From Paenibacillus thermotolerans (GTDB taxonomy: Bacteria > Bacillota > Bacilli > Paenibacillales > YIM-B00363): DNA of 64,000 nt. The notes below the pieces were generated by a model, which ran no database searches, was not told the DNA's origin, and was given only the letters and a program-made list of their open reading frames with translations. The DNA lies in contig NZ_JAQZSG010000012.1 of the NCBI RefSeq assembly GCF_028745515.1, forward strand, positions 84,622 through 148,621, given 5' to 3'. Below are positions 16,550 to 25,410 of this stretch, piece after piece. Position 1 is the first letter of the stretch. The number at the start of each line of letters is the position of its first letter. The translations under genes were made by a program, and so were the position numbers.

Positions 16550-17586
16550 GCGGCTCTGCCTGTCCTGATTTGGCTTTTGTTCGGCCGTTTAGACTACGGC
16601 TTGCTGGCAAGCCTAGGCGGATTCACATACCTTTACGTATTTAATCAGCCTTACGCACAAAGAGCGAGACGGACCTTTTTTATCATGCTGGGTATCTCCT
16701 TATGCGTTTTTTAGGGACGCTTTTGGCCCCATATCCATTAAGCTCAGCTATTTTTATGGGCCTCATTACAGTGATACCCATTTTTATTTTTGGTGCATAA
16801 AGAATTACAGGGCCATCAGCCGTTTTTTTTATTTTAACCTATGCCATGGCTACCGCTATGCCCATAGATCCTTCTTTGGCACCGCTGCGTGGAGGCATTG
16901 TCTTCCTTGGAGGGGCTTTATCCTGGGTTATCTCGATGCTGGGGTGGCTCGTAAACTCTCATGGGCCTGAAACGAATGTAGTGAAAAAGATCTATTTCGC
17001 ATTAGCTGATGCCATTGATGCCGTCGGCACACAGCAGTTTAACACCGCCAGACATAAAACCGTTGTCTTGTTAAACGAGGCAGAAGATATATTGCTCGGA
17101 GCTTATCATTCCTTAGCCCAAACAAATACGTTCAAACGATTGTTCTTATTAAATGAGCAAGCGAATGTTATATTCCTAGAAATCATCGAGTTGTCGATGC
17201 ATACAAAAAAGAAGCTGCCTCCAGCATTACACGAATCGGTTCGCGTGATCGCACTTGCCATTGAGAAAGCAAAAGTCAGCAAGGCATCGTTTCCCGATTT
17301 GGAGCACGCAGAGCCGGAGATCAATCATCTGCTCAGCAAGATCAAAGAGGCTTATCGAGTTATTAATGAACCGATTGATCATACAGAGCGGAAAATTGAG
17401 TTTATAAAGCCTTCGTTGAAAAATATTTTATTAGGGAGCTTTGATAAAAACTCAATCGTTTTTCTCACCGCTCTCCGCTCAGGAATCGTCGTTTTTATTG
17501 CGGCAGTCATTGCTTATTCTTTTGATTTTCAACGCTCCTATTGGGTCCCGCTTTCTGCAGCCGCTGAATTAAAGAGTTCTCTCTAA
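16550..17586 (+). pseudogene. FUSC-family membrane transporter, broken
   Basis: Related to fusaric-acid-resistance-type (FUSC/YccS-like) inner-membrane proteins, normally about 650-700 residues. Part one (ALPVLIWLLFGRLDYGLLAS to ISLCVF) stops at TAG 16712-16714 and needs a frameshift to continue as GTLLAPYPLSSAIFMGL. A TAA at 16798-16800 interrupts that frame, which then runs through RITGPSAVFFILTYAMATA, the cytoplasmic helical region and the second membrane block starting LRSGIVVFIAAVIAY. The C-terminus is lost at RSYWVPLSAAAE, where the sequence becomes the 3' end of the convergent tetR gene. Start, frame and end are all damaged, so it is non-functional. Confidence 0.8.
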
Positions 17587-18126
17587 TAAGGCTCCGACTT
17601 GTTTGGCCATCACTTTCGGCGGATACGGCATTCCATTCCTGATCCACCACTCGATTACACCTACATAAGCAGTCCCGGCATATTGCAAAATCACATCATC
17701 ACTTAACTCCGTATTTTTTCCGCTTTCTCTGTCAATTTCAGCTTGGAATCCTTTCATAAATGAAGCAAGAAGCCGGGTTCTGAAAGATGATGGAGCCCCT
17801 TTAGCCTCTTTACTTGCCAACATGGTCGAAAAAAATAAAAAATTATGCTCAAAATATTCAAAATAAGGGACAAGCGCATCGATCCAATCCATCTCACATG
17901 CCCACTTATCCATTTCCACTAATTCATTAAAGTGTGCCTCGATGAGTTTATCCAATAAATCATATTTGTCCTGATAATGAAGATAAATGGTACCTCGGTT
18001 TACGTTTGCCCTGTCCGCAATATCCTGAATGGTAATATCGTCAAAGTTTTTTTCAGTCATCAGTTCAATAACAGCTTTCTTCAAGGATTCTTGTGTTTTA
18101 ACAACTCTTCTATCCAATTTGGACAT
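17569..18126 (-). CDS. TetR/AcrR-family transcriptional repressor
   Basis: 185 residues from the ATG at 18126 (an in-frame TTG at 18129 also exists; neither has a strong ribosome site). N-terminal helix-turn-helix: ITIQDIADRANVNRGTIYLH then YQDKYDLLDKL (about 30-60). The ligand-binding half ends with VGVIEWWIRNGMPYPPKVMA, typical of the TetR C-terminal domain 8 group. Its own promoter region carries a perfect 14-bp palindrome (18174-18187) as likely operator. The divergent target, a short-chain dehydrogenase, is truncated, and the convergent FUSC gene is broken at the tetR 3' end, so its regulon here appears lost. Confidence 0.85.
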   Translation of the reverse strand: MSKLDRRVVKTQESLKKAVIELMTEKNFDDITIQDIADRANVNRGTIYLHYQDKYDLLDKLIEAHFNELVEMDKWACEMDWIDALVPYFEYFEHNFLFFSTMLASKEAKGAPSSFRTRLLASFMKGFQAEIDRESGKNTELSDDVILQYAGTAYVGVIEWWIRNGMPYPPKVMAKQVGALLERTL

Positions 18127-18173
18127 CAATATTCACCCAGCCTTCTAAGAAAATTAACATTTTTGATTACTCT

Positions 18174-18187
18174 GTTGATATATCAAC
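18174..18187. promoter_or_regulatory. Candidate TetR operator palindrome
   Basis: GTTGATATATCAAC is a perfect 14-bp palindrome in the 73-bp gap between divergent tetR and the SDR remnant, 48 bp upstream of the tetR ATG. Position and symmetry fit autoregulation. Confidence 0.6.
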
Positions 18188-18199
18188 GTTTCGCGCTTT

Positions 18200-18463
18200 T
18201 TGGCGCACAACAAAAAAGTTTGGTTCATCACGGGTGCCGGACGCGGGATGGGTGTGGAATTTGCCAAAGCCGCACTAGCTGCGGGTTATCAGGTCGTCGC
18301 AACGGGTCGTCATACCGATAAGATGGCTAAAGTCCTCGGGGAAGCTGATAATCTTCTGATCGCAAAATTGGATGTCACGGAATCTTCGGATGCCGAGGCT
18401 GCCGTAAAGTTGGCCGTCGACCGATTTGGAGGCATTGACGTATTGGTTAACAATGCCGGCTAG
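18200..18463 (+). pseudogene. Short-chain dehydrogenase, N-terminal fragment
   Basis: 87 codons covering only the nucleotide-binding half of an SDR: VWFITGAGRGMGVEFAKAAL (dinucleotide-binding glycines), VVATGRHTDK, LDVT, and VDRFGGIDVLVNNAG. It then stops at TAG. The catalytic Ser-Tyr-Lys part (normally about 150 more residues) is missing. Begins at a TTG without an obvious ribosome site. It would have been the divergent target of the neighbouring TetR. Confidence 0.8.
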
Positions 18464-18534
18464 TCATCAACGATCCGGAGACGTTTGAGAAACTGGTCGG
18501 TACGTTCGACCTCATCGTACTCGTGACTTCTTAG
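18460..18534 (+). pseudogene. Possible zinc alcohol dehydrogenase fragment
   Basis: Read from CTA at 18460 the frame gives LVINDPETFEKLVGTFDLIV then LVTS and a stop. This resembles the segment before the 'FDFILDTVS' motif of cinnamyl-alcohol-dehydrogenase-like enzymes. It joins the SDR fragment directly. A second alcohol dehydrogenase tail is at 62148-62207, also joined to a tetR-like fragment. Short, so tentative. Confidence 0.4.
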
Positions 18535-18557
18535 GTCAGAATGAATTCAGGTGTAGA

Positions 18558-18598
18558 ATAGGACCAATCCGCCATGGATTTGGTCCTATATTTTTTTC
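18558..18598 (+). terminator. Rho-independent terminator
   Basis: TAGGACCAA-TCC and GGA-TTTGGTCCTA pair around a short loop with one extra T, followed by TATTTTTTTC. It follows the SDR/ADH remnants. Confidence 0.75.
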
Positions 18599-18706
18599 TA
18601 TAGCTGTGTAAAAGGAACGTCTGTTTGGAAGGTAGAGGAAGAAAAATGTCGAAAATTGAAATAAGCTAATTTTAAAGATGGTTAATCATATCGGTTAAGG
18701 AAAGGA

Positions 18707-20956
18707 ATGCAAACGAATACGATGCGAAAAACGCTGCTTATCTTATTAGCGGCCGGTACAACCGCCCTTGGATGCACAAGCGCCATCGCAGCCGCGGCAC
18801 CCGCTCCGGTTAAATCGGAATACGAGTACGATTTCGCGGGCGCTTACAGCGATGGACTAGGTTTGGTCGGGGTGTGGGAGGGAATATGGAAGTACGGCTA
18901 TGTAGACAAGAACGGGAAGGTCGTCATTAAGCCTCAATTTAACTTCGCCGAGAACTTCATCGAGGGAACGGCTGTCGTCGGCATGGGCAAAAGCCTCAGC
19001 AAAGCGAAGTACGGCTACATCAAAACGAACGGCAGCTATCTCATTCAGCCCCAGTTCGATGTTGCGGAGCCGATGCGCGGCGGATATGCGAAGGTTGCGA
19101 TGATCGAAGGCGACAACTATAAATACGGAATCGTAGATGCCAAGGGGAACATCATCGTCAAGCCCGCGTACAGCTATATCGATTTAGGAGGACGCCTCGC
19201 ATCCAAGGGCTTTGCCGTCGTGCAGAACGGAGAAGCAAAAGGCATCGTTAATCTGAAAACCGGAGCCGTCACGGATGTGAAATATGCCTCCATCCTCGAC
19301 TTCGACAGTTATATCCGCGTCAGCGGCTTTGTCAACGGCAAAGAGAAGATGGGCTTGATCTTCTATAACGGAAAGACCATTGAGCCGATGTTTGATTGGA
19401 TTCACCATTTTGATCTGATGAGCAACGTGCTGGGCAAGGTAGAGATAGACGGCAAGTTCGGCTTGATGGGGAATGACGGCAAATACGTGCTCGAGCCGAT
19501 CTACGATGACATTTCCGGCTTCCGAAAAGACGAAGGAATTATCATTCTTAAGAAAGACGGAAAGTACGGGTTTCTCGAATCGAACGGAAAGATGCTTACA
19601 AAGATCGAATACGACGAAGTAACGGCATTTGTCGGAGGGGTTTCCCTAGTAAAAAAGGACGGCAAATGGGGCGCATTAAAGAGAGACGGAACCTATAAGA
19701 TTCAACCTAAATATGATCAAATCTTTATATCGGAAAATGAGATTACGGTCATCGAGAACGGAGCAAAAAAGCTGCTGGATCGAGACGGCGGCGAGCGGTT
19801 CGCCTCAGACTACGAGTACATGTATCCGTATACTTCGATTCCGGGCGCCTCCAAGGTGAAGAAGAACGGAAAAGAGCTCATTATCGACAAGAACGGTAAG
19901 CCTGTATTTACCGTCGATTTCGATACGATCTGGGAGTTTGAGGACGATATCGCCCGCATCGCGTTAGGAGGCAAGGTCGGCTATTTGAAGCGCGACGGAA
20001 CCTACTTGGTCAAACCGGAATACGACGGCGCCTATAAAGATACGGTAGAGTCCTACTACCATACGAAGCTCAACGAGCTGTGGGGGCTTGTGTTTGCGGA
20101 CGGTACGGTCATTAAGCCGGCCTTTTCGGCGCCGCTGCAATTTTCCGGCGGCATCGGCATTGCCCGCGTCGATGCAAAGTCGACTTATATCGATAAGCAG
20201 GGCAAACCGTTAACGAAGGAATCCTTCGACCAGGTTGAACCGTTCGCAGACGGCATGGGCCGGGTCACGATCGGCGGCAAGACAAGATATGTGAACGGCA
20301 AGGGCGAGCTTGTCGGCGGGGCCTACGACTTCGGCTACGACTTTAGCGACGGCTTCGCTCTGGTATATGCCGACGGCGGCTACAGGTACATAGACAAATC
20401 CGGCAAAATGGCGTTCGGAGGCGTCAAATATATATGGTCGAAGCCGTTCCGCGGCGGTTTGGCGGCGGTGATGGCCGACAACGGGAAATGGGGCTACATC
20501 AATACGAAGGGCGAGGCTGTGATCAAGCCGCAATTTGACGGCGCCTTCGACTTCGGCGCATTGCTGGCGCCGGTTCGAACGGGTGGGAAAATCGGCTTCA
20601 TTGATAAATCGGGCAAGACCGTCGTTAAGCCGGAGTACGACTTGGCGACTCCGTTCGCGGCTGGAAGCTCGCACGTGTGGAAGGGCAAGACGGTCGGCTA
20701 CATTTCCGGCTCGGGCCAATTCGCGGCAGGGGTTTCGAAAAATCATGCATTCGACTTTTCGGAGGGCTTCGCCGCGGTGCAGGTCATCAGCTCGAAGGAT
20801 AACCGCGAGTGTTGGGGATATATGAAGCCGGACGGGAGCTGGCTCGTAGTGCCTCAATACGATTACGCGACGCCGTTCGCGGGCGGAATCGGCACCGTAT
20901 TTAAGGACGGTAAGCGCGGCGAGGTTTCCAAGTCGGGCGCAATCACATGGCAATAA
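18707..20956 (+). CDS. Secreted WG-repeat protein
   Basis: 749 residues. After a signal peptide (MRKTLLILLAAGTTALG, cleavage probably near AIAAAA) the whole protein is built of WG repeats, about 45 residues each, with the pattern GKYGYIDKNGKVVIKPQFD. More than a dozen copies are visible, for example KYGYVDKNGKVVIKPQFN near residue 65 and KWGYINTKGEAVIKPQFDGA near 600. WG repeats form extended beta structures at cell surfaces; binding partners are unknown. Start: ATG at 18707 is closely preceded by AAGGAAAGG; an internal ATG at 18722 would give the same signal peptide. It lies 17 bp from the next WG gene, so both are probably one operon. Confidence 0.85.
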   Translation: MQTNTMRKTLLILLAAGTTALGCTSAIAAAAPAPVKSEYEYDFAGAYSDGLGLVGVWEGIWKYGYVDKNGKVVIKPQFNFAENFIEGTAVVGMGKSLSKAKYGYIKTNGSYLIQPQFDVAEPMRGGYAKVAMIEGDNYKYGIVDAKGNIIVKPAYSYIDLGGRLASKGFAVVQNGEAKGIVNLKTGAVTDVKYASILDFDSYIRVSGFVNGKEKMGLIFYNGKTIEPMFDWIHHFDLMSNVLGKVEIDGKFGLMGNDGKYVLEPIYDDISGFRKDEGIIILKKDGKYGFLESNGKMLTKIEYDEVTAFVGGVSLVKKDGKWGALKRDGTYKIQPKYDQIFISENEITVIENGAKKLLDRDGGERFASDYEYMYPYTSIPGASKVKKNGKELIIDKNGKPVFTVDFDTIWEFEDDIARIALGGKVGYLKRDGTYLVKPEYDGAYKDTVESYYHTKLNELWGLVFADGTVIKPAFSAPLQFSGGIGIARVDAKSTYIDKQGKPLTKESFDQVEPFADGMGRVTIGGKTRYVNGKGELVGGAYDFGYDFSDGFALVYADGGYRYIDKSGKMAFGGVKYIWSKPFRGGLAAVMADNGKWGYINTKGEAVIKPQFDGAFDFGALLAPVRTGGKIGFIDKSGKTVVKPEYDLATPFAAGSSHVWKGKTVGYISGSGQFAAGVSKNHAFDFSEGFAAVQVISSKDNRECWGYMKPDGSWLVVPQYDYATPFAGGIGTVFKDGKRGEVSKSGAITWQ

Positions 20957-20973
20957 GGATGGGGAGTGGCATA

Positions 20974-22533
20974 ATGAAAAAGTGGACCTTTATCGTCGTC
21001 ATTTTCACATTATTACTAAGCAGTCTCGGCTACGCGCCGGCCACGCAGGCCGGACCGGCCGCTCCTGTCCTGAAATACGACAAGAGCACGGGACTTTACG
21101 GTTATGTCGATCAAAGCGGCAAATGGGTCATTAAGCCTTCCTTTGGGGATGCCAGGGAGTTTAGCGAAGGCCTGGCGGCCGTAATTTCCGGAAACCAGAA
21201 CTATTTGTGGGGTTATATAAAGCCGGACGGCACCTTCGCTGTCGAGCCGAAATATGCGCGCGCCTACGATTTTAAAGGCGGCAGGGCGGTTGTCGACGAT
21301 CAGGGACTTGCCGGTGTGATCGACAAGAACGGAAAATACATTGTAAAGCCGGAGTATTATTTGTACGGCGCTGACGAGCAAGAGCATTATTTGGCCGTCA
21401 TTACGGACGTGATGCAGGGCAGAGGCATTGAGAACGGCAAATATGGCATTATTACGAGCAAGGGTGTCGTGATCAAGCCGACGTTCGACGGCGCACCGTT
21501 CGCGATGGATAGCTTCGTCCTCTTCTATACGGAAGGCAAGTCGAAGCAGTACGTCGATCGTACGCATTATGCGGCGCTTCCGGACGGCAAAACAATCCGG
21601 CTGGAAGGCGAAATGGCGAGCGTCAGCGAAGGGATGGGGCTGATTGAATATACAGTCGGCCAGGCATTGGCTCGATCTAATTCCAACCGAAGATACGCTT
21701 ATTTGACTGCGGACGGCAAGCTGTTCAAGAGCTATAAGCGTAACGGCAAAGAATACCCGTTCTTAGTCGCGCAGGATTTCAGTGAAGGCGTCGCCGCCGT
21801 GGCCGTCAACTTCACCGAAGGAGGCGCGTCTTATAATGACACTTACGGCTTTCTGAAGAAGGACGGCACCTGGCTGGTCGAGCCGAAGTACCTTCAAGCC
21901 GGATCCTTTAAAAACGGCGTCGCACCCGTTAAACCGTTCTTCAATTGGGGCTACATCAAGAAGGATCTTACGTGGTTCGTAGAACCGAAGCCGGTTACGC
22001 CGGTTACGAAGCCGGATGCGGCCATGTCAAAGAAGAACATCGATCTTATGTTATATTCCCAAAGCGAGCACGACTTTGTCGTCGGGCAAGCGAAATCGAT
22101 TTTGAAGAAGATCATAACGGGCTCCATGTCCGAATATGAGAAGGTCGCCAAAATACACGAGTATGTAACAACACATGTAGATTATGACTACGACAACTTT
22201 TATTCGAACAATATCCCGAGAGTTTCGTACTCGGCCTACGGGGCTTTGAAATACAACCTGGCCGTTTGCGAAGGGTACACTGAGCTGATGGGGCTGATGC
22301 TCAACATGGCGGGAGTGGAGAGCATGAAAGCGGTCGGCGTGATCCGGACGTCCGGTATCGGGCATGCGTGGAACATCGTGAAAATTGACGGTAAGTATTA
22401 TCATCTTGATGCGACCTGGGATTCCGGCAACGACCGCAACGACTATTTCCTTCGCTCGGATGAATTTATGCTGCAAAGCAGAGCATGGAGCGCGAAATAT
22501 TACCCGGAAGCGCCGGCAGATTATAAGCGGTAG
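20974..22533 (+). CDS. WG-repeat protein with C-terminal transglutaminase-like domain
   Basis: 519 residues from the ATG at 20974 (GGGGAG 9 nt upstream), which gives a clean signal peptide MKKWTFIVVIFTLLLSSLGY. Residues about 30-345 hold WG repeats (for example GLYGYVDQSGKWVIKPSF). From about 380 the sequence matches transglutaminase-like cysteine protease/peptidase folds: IHEYVTTHVDYDYD, the Cys in YNLAVCEGYTELM, the His in SGIGHAWNIV, and the Asp in YHLDATWDSG. The three catalytic positions are intact. It may cross-link or cleave surface proteins. Followed by a strong terminator. Confidence 0.88.
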   Translation: MKKWTFIVVIFTLLLSSLGYAPATQAGPAAPVLKYDKSTGLYGYVDQSGKWVIKPSFGDAREFSEGLAAVISGNQNYLWGYIKPDGTFAVEPKYARAYDFKGGRAVVDDQGLAGVIDKNGKYIVKPEYYLYGADEQEHYLAVITDVMQGRGIENGKYGIITSKGVVIKPTFDGAPFAMDSFVLFYTEGKSKQYVDRTHYAALPDGKTIRLEGEMASVSEGMGLIEYTVGQALARSNSNRRYAYLTADGKLFKSYKRNGKEYPFLVAQDFSEGVAAVAVNFTEGGASYNDTYGFLKKDGTWLVEPKYLQAGSFKNGVAPVKPFFNWGYIKKDLTWFVEPKPVTPVTKPDAAMSKKNIDLMLYSQSEHDFVVGQAKSILKKIITGSMSEYEKVAKIHEYVTTHVDYDYDNFYSNNIPRVSYSAYGALKYNLAVCEGYTELMGLMLNMAGVESMKAVGVIRTSGIGHAWNIVKIDGKYYHLDATWDSGNDRNDYFLRSDEFMLQSRAWSAKYYPEAPADYKR

Positions 22534-22659
22534 CCGATGACAAAGAAAAACAACAATGGAAGATAGCCCGTATGGGTCATTCTATTGCTCCTCCCGCAGG
22601 ACCTCCAACACGACCTTCATTATAACCGCTTTGAGGTCGATGGGGATTATGAAACAATA

Positions 22660-22704
22660 AAAGCGAAGCTACGGGGTTCTTCGGGCTTCGCTTTATAATT
22701 TTTC
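22660..22704 (+). terminator. Rho-independent terminator of the WG operon
   Basis: AAAGCGAAGC (22660-22669) pairs perfectly with GCTTCGCTTT (22685-22694), followed by ATAATTTTTC. Confidence 0.85.
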
Positions 22705-22749
22705 ACGAAACATCACATTTTGCAAGTGTATTTCTTTTGTCGCCATACA

Positions 22750-24399
22750 TTAGATTTTTTTTCGTTTCGCTAATGATGTTACTTTTCTTTCGATCCGATT
22801 TGGGAACGATGCAGAGTTTAACGTTTTGGGCGGATTTGCTACATATTTTTCCAGTGCATCATCGTGCTCTTGATAAAAAACACGTCGACCTATTAATGAT
22901 TGAACCCAGTGAATGGCCTCGATATGATCCCCTAATATCATTTGTTCGACTTTATTGGATTCTGTTAGATGTACCGGTCTTATTTTATTAGAAATCAGTA
23001 CATTAATACCTTGTACTTGATCTACCTGAAGGCCGAATAACAAAGCAATTGCATGGGCTTTCGGGGGAACGGCTAAATTTTCGAAGCCGATAAATTCTGC
23101 TGCATCTCTCTTCATGGCATGCGGGATTGCAGTAAGAGAAGAGTATCCCAGTTGAGGGAAAGACAATAACCGATTCAGGAACGACTTTGCTAAACTAACG
23201 GCATCGATCATACTTTTATGAAGATAAAAAGGATTTACGTTATTTAATGCAATATCTACATTCTCGCAGCAGCTTTTAATAAACGGAATCAATTGTTCCG
23301 GCGAGAAAACGATATCGCCATCAAGGAAAAGAAGGATATCTCCGGTCGATTCCATAGCACCTATAGCCCGACCAATGTCATGACCTATCGAATTCTCGTA
23401 TGAAATACATTTGACTCCTAAAGATAGGCAGATCTCCTTCGTACGATCCTTAGACCCGTTCTCTACAACAATTATTTCTTTCGGCATCAATTCCTTTACA
23501 TTTTTGATTACATCTTGTATGGTATCCTCTTCGTTTGATGCTGAAATAATGACAGAAAGCGTTTTGCGCTTCCATGTATCCGTTGGTAAATCTTTAGTTT
23601 TCATTTCGATGGGTATGTCTTTTTTAGGGGCATCCGTTTCGGTTGAGACTTTGAGTACATGGTTTTTTAACAATTCACGTTGTCGTAAAAAGTCGGTAAA
23701 ACCGCCTCTCTCGCCACGAACTGTAATAATATTACTTATTGCTTCCGCATGATCCCCTAATATTAAACTCGTATCCATTGCGTTTCTTGTTTTTCTCCAT
23801 TTATGAACGTCCAGGCGATATCCCCGTTTCACCGTTAGTCCGTTTAGCACTGCTTTGACAAATGCTTTGGGGGGGACTGCCAGATTTGTATAACCTATCT
23901 TTTTTAAGGCATTTCTGCTTAATGCATGAGGGACGGCACTTAAAGAACTTGCCCGTAATTCCGAGTGATCTACCAGCTTGTTAAGAAAACGCTTAGCTTC
24001 ATTAATCGGCCGGGTCGGATCGATTCCCGAGTACCCGTTCAACACGACATCCCAGCCTTCAAGAACATCTTGATAATATTTACGTAAAACATTTGCAGGG
24101 ATGACGCAAGTGTCCGTAAATAAAATGATTTCCCCTTCCGCGATTGCCGCTCCGATGGCTCTTCCGGCATTTGAACTCATGGCATCTTTCATTCGAATCA
24201 CTCTGGCGCCGGCTTTTTCGGCGTATTTTGCCGTCGTTTCGTTCGAACCGAGACAAACCACTATGATTTCCGTTCGATTTGTAATCTTCTTTGCTTCGTT
24301 TATTACTTGTGTAATGGCACTTGATTCGTCGTCGGCAGAAATAATCACCGATAAACTTGGCTTCGGGGAATTTTTTATTTTGTGACTGATCCGTTTCAC
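22750..24399 (-). CDS. Tandem-duplicated family 2 glycosyltransferase
   Basis: 549 residues. Two GT2 (GT-A) domains lie in a row: SLSVIISADDESSAITQVI (about 16) and SLSVIISASNEEDTIQDVI (about 290). Each ends with a related tail containing LAVPPKA and a later LGDH-EAI. The second copy keeps the nucleotide-sugar/metal motif (LLFLDGDIVF). In the first the same position reads ILFTDTCVIP, so it probably lacks activity. Start: GTG at 24399 is preferred because AAAGGGGG precedes it; an ATG at 24429 overlapping the upstream stop (ATGA) is the alternative. Last gene of a four-gene minus-strand glycosylation operon. Confidence 0.8.
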   Translation of the reverse strand: MKRISHKIKNSPKPSLSVIISADDESSAITQVINEAKKITNRTEIIVVCLGSNETTAKYAEKAGARVIRMKDAMSSNAGRAIGAAIAEGEIILFTDTCVIPANVLRKYYQDVLEGWDVVLNGYSGIDPTRPINEAKRFLNKLVDHSELRASSLSAVPHALSRNALKKIGYTNLAVPPKAFVKAVLNGLTVKRGYRLDVHKWRKTRNAMDTSLILGDHAEAISNIITVRGERGGFTDFLRQRELLKNHVLKVSTETDAPKKDIPIEMKTKDLPTDTWKRKTLSVIISASNEEDTIQDVIKNVKELMPKEIIVVENGSKDRTKEICLSLGVKCISYENSIGHDIGRAIGAMESTGDILLFLDGDIVFSPEQLIPFIKSCCENVDIALNNVNPFYLHKSMIDAVSLAKSFLNRLLSFPQLGYSSLTAIPHAMKRDAAEFIGFENLAVPPKAHAIALLFGLQVDQVQGINVLISNKIRPVHLTESNKVEQMILGDHIEAIHWVQSLIGRRVFYQEHDDALEKYVANPPKTLNSASFPNRIERKVTSLAKRKKI

Positions 24400-24425
24400 T
24401 TTTATTCCCCCTTTGAACATGTCAA

Positions 24426-25409
24426 TCATAAAGAACGATATATGTCAATCAAATCACGGATTACACGGCTCGATTCATGATATTTCTCTACGTACGCTCT
24501 TCCTTCTTTCCCTTTCTGACGGCGGTATTCCGAATGTTGGACGAGATATTTTAATTTTCCGTATAAGGTGTCGGGATTAGCGGAAATAATGGGAAGCTCC
24601 CGGGGTAACCGGGTTTGAATATCCTGTCGCAAGTAACAAACAACCGGCTTGCCCAGTGCCATTCCTTCGACACTTACGTTTCCATAAGCTCCGCAAAGAA
24701 TTTGATCGATAATAATATCGGCTTTTTGAAACCAGTTCAAAGTCTCGCTTCTTGTAGATAATTCAACGAGCTTGAAATCAAACTTGATTTCTTGTTGCAA
24801 TGCTTTCACGACTTTAATGATTTCTTCCGTTCCTTTAAATAATTTGCTTGTCGGTGCGTGGACGATTAGGGGGGGATGCGACTTTTCCGTTTCATACCGA
24901 GGCAGCATTTCTTTTGTATTAATAAGCCGTGGCAATACATAAACGTTTTGATAATAATCGCACACGTAATCATAAAGCTCATAATCTTGCACGATTGCGG
25001 CTTTGAGATGCTTGGAAAAAAATTCGAGATTTTTCTTGATCTGCTCTTCAGGTTGGGAATCGCCCGTATAGACGTAAGGATTAAGTTTCTTTGCTTTGCT
25101 CGGAAGCCGAACATCGTTCCCTCTATGGTGCATGACGACTTTTTTTCCTGCATCCAGAGCCATAAGTACGTCGGATTTATCTTTAAATATGGTATAACCC
25201 GTATGGTAATGAAAAATATCGAAATAGGATATGGCGCATTCCAGGGCGTTCGCCATTTCATAAGCATCGCTCTGGATCACATAATCGTCATATCCGAAAT
25301 AGCTGTTTCTCCAGTTATATCCGACCGATTGGATGCCATGCAACGTTAGTTGTTTGCACATTTCTCTCACTTGTCCCGCCACTTCGAGAGGAAGATGAAG
25401 AACCTTCAT
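24426..25409 (-). CDS. GT-B glycosyltransferase, paralogue 1 of 7
   Basis: 327 residues of a GT4-like retaining glycosyltransferase. Paralogue signatures: MKVLHLPLEVAGQV at the N-terminus, MHHRGNDVR (about 94), VQDYELYDYV, HAPTSKLFKGTEEI (about 187), DQILCGAYGNVSVEGMALGK (about 239) and a C-terminal AYVEKYHESS. The last block, with the donor-binding Glu, is typical of GT-B folds. It belongs with the copy at 38515 to a subgroup having [13 protein letters not shown] and GKPVVCY. AGGAGG precedes the ATG. It follows the DUF4855-like gene by one base and is co-transcribed. Acceptor and sugar are unknown. Confidence 0.82.
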   Translation of the reverse strand: MKVLHLPLEVAGQVREMCKQLTLHGIQSVGYNWRNSYFGYDDYVIQSDAYEMANALECAISYFDIFHYHTGYTIFKDKSDVLMALDAGKKVVMHHRGNDVRLPSKAKKLNPYVYTGDSQPEEQIKKNLEFFSKHLKAAIVQDYELYDYVCDYYQNVYVLPRLINTKEMLPRYETEKSHPPLIVHAPTSKLFKGTEEIIKVVKALQQEIKFDFKLVELSTRSETLNWFQKADIIIDQILCGAYGNVSVEGMALGKPVVCYLRQDIQTRLPRELPIISANPDTLYGKLKYLVQHSEYRRQKGKEGRAYVEKYHESSRVIRDLIDIYRSL

Positions 25410-25410
25410 T

